Shown piece after piece: positions 36,571 through 50,400 of a stretch of 64,000 bases of DNA. A program made the translations under genes and the position numbers. The stretch covers positions 1,116,001 through 1,180,000 of the forward strand of contig JACGCM010002017.1 in assembly GCA_014058105.1 (NCBI GenBank), read 5' to 3'. Below the pieces are notes generated by a model. The model had not been told where the DNA came from. It saw only the letters and a list, made by a program, of their open reading frames with translations, and did no database searches. The stretch's first letter is position 1; every line of letters starts with the position of its first letter. Origin of the DNA: Kingdonia uniflora (Eukaryota; Streptophyta; Magnoliopsida; Ranunculales; Circaeasteraceae).

Positions 36571-38498
36571 ATTTTATCGATTGTACATTGTTTGCTCCAA
36601 AGGCAATCTTTGGAGTGAGAATTTAGTGGTTCAGGCTAAGAAAATAAGTCTTTTCTTGCAAAATGAATGAAAGCGTGATGATTATGCTACTTATTTGTCT
36701 AAATATATTTTCCCTTTTTTTAACAAATTATAACAACAATTAATTTTTTTTACTACCGTTTGTTTTTTGGATTGTGTACAAGTATTTAGTAGTTATCTAA
36801 GCTTTATAAAAAAAAACTAAGTACAAACTTTGTTCATAAATATCCTTAATGTTGAGTTTGAATAAGATTGATTCAGGAATACTGATTAGGGAGACAGTCA
36901 TTTGATTTGTCATTGTTTGTTTGTTTTTTGATAGTGAGGTTAAACATAAGTTTGCTTGTGTGTGAATTGCAATGTTGAAATAATCTTCAAGACAACATGC
37001 ATGTAGCGAGGCGTATGATGAGCTATTAAACCAAAATAGCCAGCACTATATTCTTGTGCACGCTTGCAAATGCAAATGCCGCCCATGAGAAAGGACTCTC
37101 GACTCCTTACAATTTTGATTAGAGAAATATAAGTTAACACATATTATAGTTTTATCACTAGGATAGTTTTCAGTTAACACATCAACCATCAGTTTCAAGT
37201 TGTGCAACCTAGGACTTGCTGGTTTCTACAAGAGGTTTCGAAAAATAAACAAATCATCAGAGGTTAACTCCAACTGGCCTCCTACCCTTTCATTTTTTGA
37301 AAGGTATGGGCCTTCTACCCTTCACCGCTTGAAGGAGCCACATTCGACTTAGACTTTGACATACCTAAGGTATATTTGCTCAAATCTGACAATATTTATC
37401 ATTTTCTTCCGGGTTTTCATGCTAATTGCAGGAAGCCAGGAACTACATCTTTCAGAGGTTCATAAACAATCAGAGTTGCAGGTAAACAAATAGACGCGAG
37501 GGGAAGACCCTCCTATCCCCAATTAGTGCTGTTTTTCAGTTTTTTTCCAGGAGAAATATTAATGCAAGATGCAACATCAATAGGAATGGTATCTGCCTAT
37601 TTTTACCATTTCAATGCATGTCTTGAGGATATGTGAGCTTGGCCTTGAGCTATTACAAACAACTAACCAAACAAAGATACAATCCTATGATATAAGGTGA
37701 TAAAGATACAACACAGTTATGATTGAAATCTTACTTCCTCCAAAACAAGAAAATAAAAGATGTCCACAGGGATTGTTTGTTTCAGGTAGAGTCAACCTCA
37801 ACGTTTAACTTGAGACATCCCTCTCTAAAGTTACTTTTGGGAGGAAACTGTTGTCATTCTCAGTTAGGAATCATAGGAAAGGCTTCTACTCACTTAGGTT
37901 TAAACTCATATAGCCTTATGTTCTTGATATCTATTTGGCTTTAAAAGAATCTAAAAAGATACGGAAATTATTTCTGCTAAAAGTCTGTTAAACATTAAGT
38001 AAAAGAGAAACCCAAAGAAAAAATAAAAATGTGTGGTTATAAAAGTCTATGCTAAGACACCCAAACACATCTATTACAAAGAATAAATATAATACCGAGT
38101 AAAGGTAAAACGAATCTGACGACGCTTCATTAAATAGTGTTGGAACTAGTTACTTCTCTGATATTTCTCCGTAGAAGACTGCTCTTTATTCATCATCCAT
38201 ATGCTCGCCAAGTTTCATGGATCGTTTGAACTCCAGTTCTCCAAGGAAAATCTCTCACAAATGAAAAAGCCAATTTCAAAAATCTCTTATTCCGCACTAA
38301 GCTCATTTCTTGAAAACCAAACAAAACATGTTTTACTATATGAACTTCACAGAAAAAGTAAATAATAATATGAAATGAGAAAAACTGAATAAAAAATAGT
38401 ATATCTTTGCATCAATAGAAACTGTAATACAGCTAATGTGTTAATGATGACATCTATACACAAAAAAGAAAACAGAAATGATTGACAGTTTTTATACC
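36571..38498. other. Intergenic region between convergent 3' ends
   Basis: AT-rich sequence between the LTR element and the starch synthase stop codon. No reading frame, RNA gene or repeat family could be supported. Confidence 0.5.
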
Positions 38499-41400
38499 TC
38501 ATCCGACATAAGGTGGATCAGCAAATACCCATTCAAAGACTTGTTCGTAATGAGAAGCGGCATTATCCCACGTGTAATCTCTCTCCATTCCTCGTTTCAT
38601 CAATCCCTCCCAAGATGGCTTGTGGTCTTTATATGTCACAATGGCAACTCTCAGTGCCTGTCAATCACATATGATGGTAAGACAACTTTAACATACCAAA
38701 ATATGAGAAGGATTTATCAAACACAATAATTAAGGGAATGACCATCAGAAATTAAGGACAAACATAGATCAAATTTAATCCAGTATATTGGTCCTTGGAA
38801 AATGGACATGCAGAACACATTTTCTTATATCCATAAATATACCGAAATGATATTGGTGCAAATATAAGTTGCGGATAATTAAGACATGTGAAAAGAGAGA
38901 GATATACCATTTAATGTATAGTATTTATACATATTAGAATGAACCAAAGTGTTCACAATATATATTAAAGTGCATCATAATCGCCACTAATATATCTATA
39001 CATTTAAATAACGTGATATACTGTGTTGGGGTCCAGATTTTTACCTACGTGTCAGAAATATTTTCCACTCGAGTCTGAACATATAGCAAGGTGGAGGGAC
39101 AGTGATCAGAGACAAGGACTTGAGGGGTTCAGATGCAAGGGTATCACTGAGGTCATAATTCAACATTACTGTAGTTAAATAGTTCCTAGATCAACCAACT
39201 AATACACAGTTTGATTGAACAATCTTTTGAGCAGGTCAACTTCGAAGTTTAATATTCTAAAATTGATGTTTGTTGGTCATGCTAAATTGATATTACTAAT
39301 TAAAATATCAGCTCCCAATTTATGTGGCAGTTGTAAGTGTCTGACTTTTGCGGGGGGATGGGGGTAACTCAGTCATTGAGAATACAGGAGTCTTTAGACA
39401 TTACACTCTACCTATGCTTTCTAACAAAATTCTTCTATCATTTTGATTATCTCTAGTATTATATAAAAAAATGTCTACGTGAAAAGAAAAAAATGAGTGA
39501 TCCTGAGTTTTTTGACTTTTTAAGAAGTTTATTCGAACAGACTTTTCCTTTCCTATTCGAATAGAGTCTTTTTCTATTCGAATACATTTCAGTTTGCGAA
39601 GTTTTATTCGAATAGACTCATGTCTGTTCGAATACACTTTTGTGTGTATTTGAATACACTTCTTGCTTATTCGAATACACTTTTTTTTTATTCGAACAGA
39701 AACTTGTTTTGTTCGAACAGAGGCGCGATTCAACCTTTTTCTTTAGGCGTTTAAGGGCATATTTGTCCCATTTTGTAACTAGGACTTGTAACCCTTATAA
39801 AAGTGGCAAGGCTAGGCATTATTAGATCATGTTAGATCAATCAAAGTTCTGAGAGAGAGACTTAGGGCTTGAGAGTAATTCCATTGTAATTAATTCTTAT
39901 TAAGCAATTGACGCTCTTAAAGTGATTTACCCAACCAATTGTGTGTTCTTTGTGCTAATTATGCGTTTTAAGGTTTCTCTATTTGTATTGTGGATTAAGT
40001 GGTATCAAAGTTCCAGTTACAATTCTCGGGAGTGATTGTGGTTTATGGTCTCTACGCGTGACCGTCTCAAACAAATGAAGGAGAAGCTGGTGAGTCCGTT
40101 GACGATTCACCGGAGACCTAACTCGAAAAAGGACAATTTAGAGATGGGCGATTCCGAAGTTCGACTAACGTCTTTGGAAACGAAAGTTTCCGATCTAACT
40201 ACTACTCTAGGGGAGTTAGTAGAACAACTGCGTCTCACAAACCTCGCAAAGGCTTCCACTTCGGCGAAACGGCGAAACCGCTCGAGGAAGAAAGGGGTTC
40301 TGGAGGTGGATGGAGACGAGGATAATGCGGAGATAGATAGCGATTCTAGTGATGCCGAATCCGTCAAGGAGCGCTCGGGTATTGGTAAGTCAATGAATCC
40401 TATGCGTAATCTTCATATTGACTTTAAGATTGAAATTCCGGTATTCGATGGTTCAATCGATGCCGAGAAATTGAATAATTGGTTAGATAGGTTAGAGACC
40501 TATTTTTCTGTTTACGAATATTCCAACACTCAGAAAATTTGTTTCTCTACATTTAAATTTGCAAGTCGTTCACTAACATGGTGGAAATCCTACCGGAAAT
40601 GCCACGATGTAAGAAGTTTGAGTTGGAAAGAATTTAAGGTTTTGGTGAGGAAGCAATTTTATCCAATTGGGTATGAACAAGAGCGATGGTACAAATGGCA
40701 CAATTTGGCCCAAAAGTTTGGGCAATCCGTACATGATTACACTACGGCGTTTCATAACCAAGTTTTGGTTTTGGACATCGATGTGGACGAGTATGAGGTG
40801 TTCATGAAGTACACGGGGGGTTTGCCGGAGTCCATAAGAAGAGAGTTGAAGCTCTTTACTGTGGCCAATATCGAAGACGCCACCGTGAAGGCAATTGTTA
40901 TTGAAGGCAAGTACTTGAAGAGTGACAAAGAAGAATACAAGAACAGGTCGGGGTACAAGTCTAGTTGGAAATACGAGCATAAAGGAGAGTCCAAAGGAGA
41001 GGGGTCTTCGTCCAAGGATAATTATTGCAATCATTGTAAGGCGAGTGGGCATATTTCAAATAAATGTTGGAAACTTCACCCGGAGCTTAGGCCGGAGGAG
41101 AAGAGCAAGAAAGAGAGATATGCACTTGACGCAGAGGTTGTTGACCTCCCGGATTTAGATAAACCGAATCCTAAGCTTACACTTATGCTATGCTGTCAGG
41201 GGCGCCGCCGGGGCGCTCTGGGGCGGCGCCGGGGCGCCCAATTTATAACTATCCGCCTCGCCACCCTAGGGCACCGCCTTAGGGCGCTTGAAAGAGCGGA
41301 GCGCCCTGGGGCGTTTTTTTTAATTTTAATTTTTTTATTCTTGTTTTTCCAATTGTTTTGGCTTAATAATAAATAAATAAATAACAAAAAAAAACATAGA

Positions 41401-44400
41401 ATTGCCAAATCATTTGGCTTAATTATTTAATAAATAAATAACAAAAACCAACTAACTGTTTTCAGTTGCGATCTCTCTCTCTCTTCAAAGTTTTCAAATC
41501 TCTGTAACTCTCTCGAATTTAAATTTTGATTCTCTGCAACTCTCTCACAAGTAAATAATCTCTCTATTTCAAGGTTATTTTGATTGATTGATTCCAATTC
41601 AAAATTAGGGTTAGAATGTTATTTTGATTGATTGATGATTCCAATTCTCATTGTGAGCTGTTTTGTTTAGGGTTGCTATCTCTCTGATCTCTGAATTGAT
41701 TGATTCCAATTCAATTCTCATTGTGTTCTTCATTCTTACTTATTGTTAGTTGACTCAGTTCTTGCCCTTTTTTTTTTCTTCTGCAAAGAGCCAAATACTA
41801 ATTAGATGTTTAATAGTTAACATGTAACAAGGGAAGAAGAGTATAAGAAGATGACTAGTAACTACTTAGATGTTTGAAACTTTGAATTAAATAATTACAC
41901 ATACTACAAATTACACATTGACATGTTACAAATTTACACATATTACAAATTTATTACAAATTTACATTTTCCCGCCTAGCGCTCCGCCCCGCCCCGCCCC
42001 GCCCCTGACAGCATAGCACTTATGTTTCAGCAGACTTTGGCTACATAGGAGGAAAGTCGGGAAGAACTTTTTCATGTCAGTATTCAGGTAAAGCAGAGCT
42101 TAGTCGAGGCCATTGTGGATCCGGGTAGTCAGAAAAAATTGATTTCTGAGGCGTTGGTGAAGAAGATGGGTTTTACGACTACAGCTCATCCTAAGCCGTA
42201 TGGTTTGGGGTGGATTCAGAAATATGCGGATTTGATGATCACGAAGCAGTGTACATTCAAGTTTGTGATAACTTAAAGGTTTATTGACGAGGTGACATGT
42301 GAGGTTGTTCCTTTGGAAGTGTGTCAGGTCATCTTGGGTAGCCCTTATCTTTGGGACCGAGATGCGATTAATTACGGTAGAGCTCGTAAGTTTCGCCTTG
42401 TGAAGGAAGGAAATGAGTTCCATATCAATGCTTGTAAGGAGCATGTCACCACAAATAATTTAGTAATGGCGACTCAGGTGGAGCGGTTGGTTAATGTGAG
42501 TGGCAAGTTTGTGTTATTGGTTCGACCGGTTCAAAAGGGTACGTCGGCTAGAGTGTTGTCTACAATATACAAACCAACATGGGAAAGTTGCAAGAGGAGG
42601 TTGTGGTACATTCTGATCACAAACCGTTCCAATTTTTAGCTACACAGTCCAAGCTACAGCAAGCTCGCCAGATGAAGGAGATGTCGTATCTCCAACAATT
42701 CCCCTTGATTATACAGTATACGAAGGGAGTGGACAGCAAAATGGCTAATAGGTTATCTCGACCCCCATTACCAACTACTTCCGCTATGTTGGTTTATATG
42801 CAGATACAGCCTATTGTTACGTCAGAGTATGTTGCAGGATATGATGATCCCAAGGGGCGTCGTGTGTTTCACCGAAAGTTACTGCAAGGCAAGACATGTG
42901 AGTATGAATTGGATTTGCCGCCTTCTATGCAGATGTATTCAGTGATTAATGCCGAGCATTTGAGGCTGTTTGAGCCGTCTCTTTTAGATGAAGACTCTAC
43001 AATCGACACTTGCCTACCGTCAGTTGATGACTTATGGATGGAAAGAGAAGATCCGTTGCAGGAGGATGGTATTCTAGAGAGGAAAGTTCATACAATGAGA
43101 CGGGGTAGTATTGAGTCATTTCGCGTGGGGAAGAAGGGTTAACTACCTAGCAAGTCGAAGTAGTACAGCAGGGAAATGGGCACAGCCGCATTCTCATATC
43201 TCTAGTTCTAGCTTGAGCAGGAGCTCAAGGCTCCTAAAGGGGGAGCCATGATCCAGGAGGATCTGAGTTTTTTTTACTTTTTAAGAAGTTTATTCGAACA
43301 TAATCTTTTTCTATTTGAATACATTTCAGTCTGGGAAGTTTTATTCGAATAGACTCGAATACACTTTTTCCTGTTCGCATACACTTTTGTGTATTCGAAT
43401 ACACTTCTTGCTGAGTGTTGTTTTATTCGAATAGACTTAATGTTTATTCGAATACACTTTTTTTTATTCAAACAGAAACTTGTTTTGTTCGAACAGATGC
43501 GCGATTCAGCCTTTTTTTTAGGCATTTAAGGGCATATTTGTCCTATTTGTAACTAGGACTTGTAACCCTTATAAAAGGGGCAAGGCTAGGCATTGTTAGA
43601 TCATGTTACATCAATCAAAGTTCTGAGAGAGAGACTTAGGGCTTGAGAGTAATTCCATTATAATTTATTCTTATTAAGTAATTGAAGCTCTTAAAGGGAT
43701 TTACCCAACCAATTGTGTGTTCTTCGTGCTAATTATTCGCTTTAAGGTTTCTCTATTCGTATTGTGGATTAAGGAGTGATACAGATAGGGGTCCCGGTTT
43801 GTTTTAGTTACTTATGTGGGGTGATAAATCATGCAGTACTCTATATGGTGTGAGCGAATCTAGGGATCACCTGATCCAAGTCCCATAGGAAGACACCTGA
43901 CTAGATTTGCCACAAATATTAAATCAGAAACTAATACTTTATCAATCATTAGAAATATAGCTACTCGTAATTTATTACGGAAGAAACCTTACCGCCAGCA
44001 TACTCTCCTTTGACAATGGAGAAAAGGCCCATCTGTAAACAAATAAAAAAAAAGGCACAAATAACCACTCTAGTAAGATCATAAGAAAATATTAAGACAA
44101 ATCAAACATTAAATAAAATTACTTTAATTGGAGTCAAATAAAGAGTTTAGTACACAAAATGGTGAAAGAGATCAAAACATTTTTTCTGATATTATTCCAT
44201 ATTGTCTAAAAACAAATCATATTTTCACTCACTATATAAACTTATCTTTAAGTTCATACATTATGAATCTCTCCAATCATAACTTTTAGGTCACCGTTCA
44301 GTAGAAGATAAATGCACATTATGATGTCGATGAAGTTCATGCGGAGGCACACATGTAGGAAAGAAAGGATCTGTACAATTGGTCCTAATCATAAAGGTAA

Positions 44401-47400
44401 AAAATCTACTTTATAGGAAAAAGGAGAAGGTTAATTTGCATTATTAATTCACTTCAAATTCATGCGATACCTACACCCCGAATATCATCCAAAGTCAAAA
44501 ATGAGAAAAGACATTTCAAATGTAGTTTTATCATTTCAAATGTAACTTTTGTTTTTTGCTAAAAATGGCATTTCAATGCAGTTTTTTGCTCAAAAGCAGC
44601 ATTGTTCAAGGCATTTTCCACCAAATCATGCAACCAATATTTCAGATTTTAATGCATAATATGGAATACGAAACGGCATTGTAGAAATTTGCACAAACGC
44701 CATTTAACGTAATAACTACGTTTGGAATATTTAAATGAAAACCACCATGTATAGTACATTGGTCAAGAAGAAAGTGCATACCCGGTACCCTGACCGCTGC
44801 CTTCTTCAGCAAAGGGATTGAAAGTCTCGACTGTATCCTGCAAGAACACAAAAAATGAGACGCGTAGACTCGAGAGATATTTCCCAATAAAAACCTCAAA
44901 CCTTGGCATAATTTCTCAAAACAAACTCACTCTAAGTCCTCCAGTGCAATGCACAACAGGAACAGTCCCATATCTCATTGCATATAACTGGTTAAGACCA
45001 CAAGGTTCGAATCTCGATGGCATCAAGAGTATGTCACATCTGTATGTTATCGAATTTTGATAAGTCAACAACGAAATGAAAATTTTGAAATAAATAATTT
45101 TACCGAACTTTACAATAATAACTTACCCTGCAGTTATCTTGTGAGAAATTGGAACATTAAATCCAACCCAACCACGAAACTTGTCTTTATAAGCAAATTC
45201 GGTTTCTCTCATCCAGTCTTCAGTATCTGTATCCCCTGATCCAAGCATCACCTAAAATAGGTAGATATGTCCAACTATTAATCCTGAAAATAGAATCCAT
45301 GGATATATATATACTGCAGCTACAATCGCTCAAGAGATCTGCTCCAATTTAGAACTCCTCATGAAGAAGATATTTTTGTTATATAGGAAGGTTCAACCAT
45401 TGTTCCACTTGATGCAGACCCGTAGGCCAACCCTGCCATTATCATGGTTTACGGCGGTATGTGACATTTTTTTCTCCTGTTTTTATATCCATTGGAATTT
45501 ATCACAATAACTCATGAAACTTCCTGGGGAAAAAATAATAATAAATAAAAATAGGGAATTGAAGGTATTGTGAGAGATATTTTAAATCAATTGACGAAAC
45601 TGGGGGAGTTTGATTAGGATGTTTGGGGCCTTGAAAAAATATACGGAACTCATAGGACTTGGGAAAGTTTAGACCAAATTTGAAAGGATAATTTTGGGTA
45701 CTTAAGAAAAATTTAGAAGAGTAATGACAGTGAAAATTCTCTCTTCACAGTGGGTTGAAACGTACAAAACCATAATTTTAAATGAATCGCAAAGTTCATT
45801 TTCCACTCAAACGTTCGGATCGAACTCAGTGCAAAAAACCTTCCCAAATCCCGAAGATAAAAAGAAAGGAAAAAACATGTGCGTAAAATCAAAAAGAGAA
45901 AACTTAGAACATCTAGAGAAGAAATCTAAAGAAAGGAGAGACATCTTCAAAGAGAAAATTGGAGAAGGACAATCAAAAAAGGAACATCTAGAGATAGAAA
46001 TCTAAAGAAAGGAGAGACATCTTCAAAGAGAAAATTGGAGAAGGACAATCAAAAAATCTTAGCCAGTTTAAAATTTTAAAGTTAGGAACGTCTTGTGTGG
46101 TGGTGCATTTACTTCTTGCAAATAAGCATATTTTGATGTAGCACATCCCTAGGAAAGGCGTGCACCACAGTAGTTAGCTCTTTACTTTGGCCAACAGTTA
46201 GTTTTGTTTTAGAGAAAAGTTCTAATTAATAAAATTAGGGTTCCTCAAAGAACCTAATTTCCTTTTTCACAATTGATTAATCTAGTGTTCTTCGTGATTA
46301 TTGGCTTCCGCGTAATCAGTTTACACTATATTTAGATATATCACTTCGCATTACCATGTCCAACCAAACAAATGAAAACAGATTTCTAAATTTTCATTAT
46401 TTTTTTCCATTTCCATGGAAAATGGTTATCCATTTTCTTCAATGTACCAAACATACGCAAGGAGATAAGGTAACATACTACAATACTAGTAAGCAAATTT
46501 CAAAATCTCATACAACCTGGCTGGTACTAGATTTAGGCTACCATTGGTAATTACCATCTATAAGCCGTGCAAAATTCCTAAGAAAAAGTACATACTGAAG
46601 TACTGAATATACCACAGTTTTATGAACCATTTTTTATAGTGCCATTTTATCCTTACATTAGTAACAAAAAAATAAAGGATATGATTCATCATGAACAAAT
46701 TTAATTAGATTATTAGCTTCCTTTAGAAAAATAGCGCAAAGGGTGCCTGGCCATGATATGCACAATAAAAGATAATTTCTGCTTACAAATTGGACATCAT
46801 CTTGCATAAGCTCTGGCATCGCAGCCTGAATTAGATCAGTGCCTTTTTGGTAGTCGAGTCTTCCGATGAATCCAATCTACAAAGGCCACTTCAAAATCAA
46901 CTTTCGTGTCTATTTCATTTAAAAATTTAAAGTTACAAATTAATCTCACCATCGGACAATCAGGCCTAATAGGAAGACCCAATTCCTTCTGTAAAGCTGT
47001 TTTACAGTTAACCTGCAAATGTCATGATTTAGGCAAGAAAGATATAGGTTAAGGCAATAATTTAACTGTTAACTGATATAAAGAGGATATGAAGTACAGG
47101 CCACCTTTTCCGAGAGGTCATCAATGGAATAATGAAAGTCAATATGTTTGTCAGTAGCTGTGTCCCACTCAGCAACATCAATACCATTTGTGATTCCTGG
47201 TTGTAAAGTTGATAAATGAATATTTTGCATGAAACTGAGATAGCCGAAGTGTAACTATTGCAATAACGTAGCTTCTAAAAAGCAACATCCTTGTAGAAAT
47301 TATTTGCACGTCCCTAGAAACATCCAAGAAACAAGAGTTTCTCACTGGTGACTAGCGTCTAGCTCATTGAGATACACAAAAACACAAGATGTATATCTCA

Positions 47401-50400
47401 AGATGAAGGACGAGAGCCAAACTCGGATACATATTTTTGGCGCTCTAGAGACTTTAAACTACTTTTCCTCTATGTTATTAAGTTAGAACATATACCATTG
47501 AGAACACTCTTTCGGCTGCTTAAGAGCTCATTTAGACCATATCCACCTTCAGCCGTTGTTATTTCCCAAGAATATCCCTGCCACAAAATGCAAAACTTGA
47601 ATACTGGCAATTCATGAGATTAAAATCTGCAAGTAGAAAGTAAGGTCGTGGCACATGCACTGACTAGGGGTCAACAATTAAACTGTTCTTATAAATCTTC
47701 TTACCGGAAATTTTACTCGATTATCTACCAACTGGATGGTCAAAACAATCCAATTGGGATAATGTTTTTCTTATTCCTACTGAAAATCTGTCGAGATGTA
47801 TTTCCAAAACATATATTTCTTAATTATTCGCAGCAAAAAATTGTAAAAACCTGGAAGTGGCCCTTCTATAATTGAGCAGAAGTGCAAAATTTGAAGTCCA
47901 ACGGTCTGATGGCCACAGTTCGAACTCCAAAAGAAGGATAGTAGTGCATACTAATTCAAGATGATCTTCAAAGTATTATTATCATGAAGTATGGTCCATT
48001 CACCGATGGGCCATCCCATCATGATATGAAAAAATTGTACTCTTGAGTACTCATCATTCACAATTTATAAAGTACCAAAGAGATTCTACCGGAAATTATC
48101 AATAATTATCAAAGATGACAGTACCTGGCTTACTGTGAGTATTCGATCAGATGTTACAACTGCACCCTTTAGAATATTGACAGCCTCACCAGTGTCAAGA
48201 GCATGTGTCCTTGCCCATGTGGGAAACACCCATTCCAGTGCTCCATACCACTCTGTTGGCAGCCCCAAGTTCTTGTAAGTTGCTGCAGCTTCCACTCCCT
48301 TTCATACAAACGAAGTTCTCATAAGCGAAATATTCAATATAGAATTTGAAGATTACAGGACACAAACTTTCTTCTACTCAATAAAATCATAAGTTATAGT
48401 CTTAAGGGAGAATTTATCATTTTGTATATTCATAATCGTAAACAAAGATGGTCTAGATACACCATAAAGTATAAACAATCCTACTTCATCCTAGTTAGCA
48501 TCTGTCTTATATTACGCAAATTTCATGGCTTTATTAAACATATAACATTTTAGATCTCCATGGACTCATGGTTGCCATTAATGTATGATACATGCTATAC
48601 GAAACGTATCGAATTGACACACAGATCCAACCAGTAGAAAATGTCTACCTGATGTGCAAGGTTATGTATGACAAGAATGCTCCGAGCGTCTTTATAAACC
48701 CCATATGGGCGATACTTGGACGCCAAAAGGCTACATTACAAGAAACGTATTAGAGAACGCCGATACTTAGTTCATGTTATTAAGACTAGCCAACTCTGAA
48801 AACAAGGATTGAAATATTTTTCATTATCAATCACCCAGGTTTTTGTATATTTCCGATAATATCAAAAATATTGGTCGATTTATGTCTTGCTTCAAGAAAT
48901 CAGAAATATCGGCTTATATTTACAACTATCTTATGATAGATAAGGCATATCAGGGGTTTATCCTTGATTTTCATAAATAATTAAATTGTCTGATATTCGT
49001 TCGGATGATATTTTGAACAATGGCAAGGAAAAAGGCTGTCACATACACCGGTACAAGACCTGCATGCCAGTCATTAACAAGGAATAAACACTTCTCGCCA
49101 TAGGTAAACCCTCCAAGAGGAAGTACCAATGGAGCCTCACATGCTGCATGACAGAGTAATGTGAACCTGAACTGTGAAACCATAGATAAACTTATTATAT
49201 CAGTAAAACAGAGATGACAACAATAATCAATTGAGCTCAGATCCCATTACAACAGAAATATAACCATTACCTGATTGTCACCATAAGCACCACGAGTATC
49301 ACCGTATGGATTACCAGGTCGGTGATAAGAAGGGTGATCAACGAATACCTGAAACAAAAAAGCCCAATAACTCTGGATGTTAACAGAGGCCCACAGGTAT
49401 AACTGTGACTATATATTTACAAAGACATTTCATCTTAATTGGTCCTCCAATCTTAGCATCTCCAATGTCATCCTAAGAGCTTAAGAAAATGTGAAGAAGA
49501 AGTGGTCATATCAGGGGCGAAGCTTGGGGGGACCCACTGGATTTGCCAAAAATCACTTACCAGATAGCTAAAAATTATACATATATGTATAATTTGTATA
49601 TATTTTACCCTACTCAATTCTAATCATATAATTGTTGTTGGTCCAGTGGACAAGTATGTTGGTTTTGACTACCTAAACAAGGGTTCAAGTCCCCACAGTC
49701 TAAGACTTTTTTCTTTCTTTTTTAACTTGGCATGAGTTCTAATATAAGCGATTCTAAAATACCCTAATATGCTTCATAATTTTTTTCTCGGGGGCGATGC
49801 CCCCGAACCCCCTTATTTTGTTTTTTGACCCCAGTGGACTCAAGTCTTGGCTTCGCCCCTGGTCATATGACAAGTGGATTCGGGCAAAAATAACGACTTA
49901 TGTACTGATATTCGATAAATTTTATGTTTTACCATGTATATGACCCCCACTGAGTCTTAGAAATGAAAGATATGATTGCCATGTGGGTCCAGTTCGTCAG
50001 TTTTGATCGCACAAACCCTGAATCAATTCCTACCCATAGCCTTATATTTTATTTTTACCCCTTAAAATGTCGTCTTAACTCTGTCATTATTTTCAGTTAG
50101 TTTGCATATGGCTTGGTTGGTAGAGGTAGCATCTTTTTACTTTGTTGCGTGAATTCCATTCCTCATGCTTGTTTATTTTCTTAAAGTTTTATTTTTTTAT
50201 TTTAGTAAAGACGTTCAAATCCAAACACATCTAATACACAGTTTTTTTATCTTTTGGGCATATATGTAATGTTTTTTTTACTTCTTAAGAAAAATACTCT
50301 AATCATTTTTAGTAAATCGTTCTCTTGTATGTTTACAAAGTGGTTGATTCATAATCATTCCAATAAGAACAATGCTCAAACGCCTATAAAAGTACCTCAA

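Larger units (their letters stand above)
39498..43771 (+). mobile_element. Ty3/gypsy LTR element with large pol deletion, in intron 14 of SS1
   Basis: The LTRs (39498-39997, 43249-43771) begin TGATCC and end GGATTA, followed internally by TGGTATCAAAG (40000-40010), close to the initiator tRNA-Met site, and preceded by polypurine AAAGGGGGAG (43236-43245). Flanks ATGAG and AGGAG form a 5-bp duplication with one mismatch. Inside are gag, a retropepsin, then an abrupt jump to RNase H and integrase-tail sequence, so the RT core and integrase core are deleted. An 831-bp DNA element interrupts the gag end. It lies antisense to SS1 and is spliced out with the intron if splicing is normal. Confidence 0.92.

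Noticed and set aside
40573..41052. 159-codon minus-strand frame
   Set aside because: Antisense shadow of gypsy gag.
45724..46005. 93-codon Lys/Glu-rich frame
   Set aside because: It is created by purine-rich tandem repeats inside an SS1 intron, with no homology.
49632..49704. Functional tRNA gene
   Set aside because: Box spacing is right but the acceptor and outer T stems do not pair.
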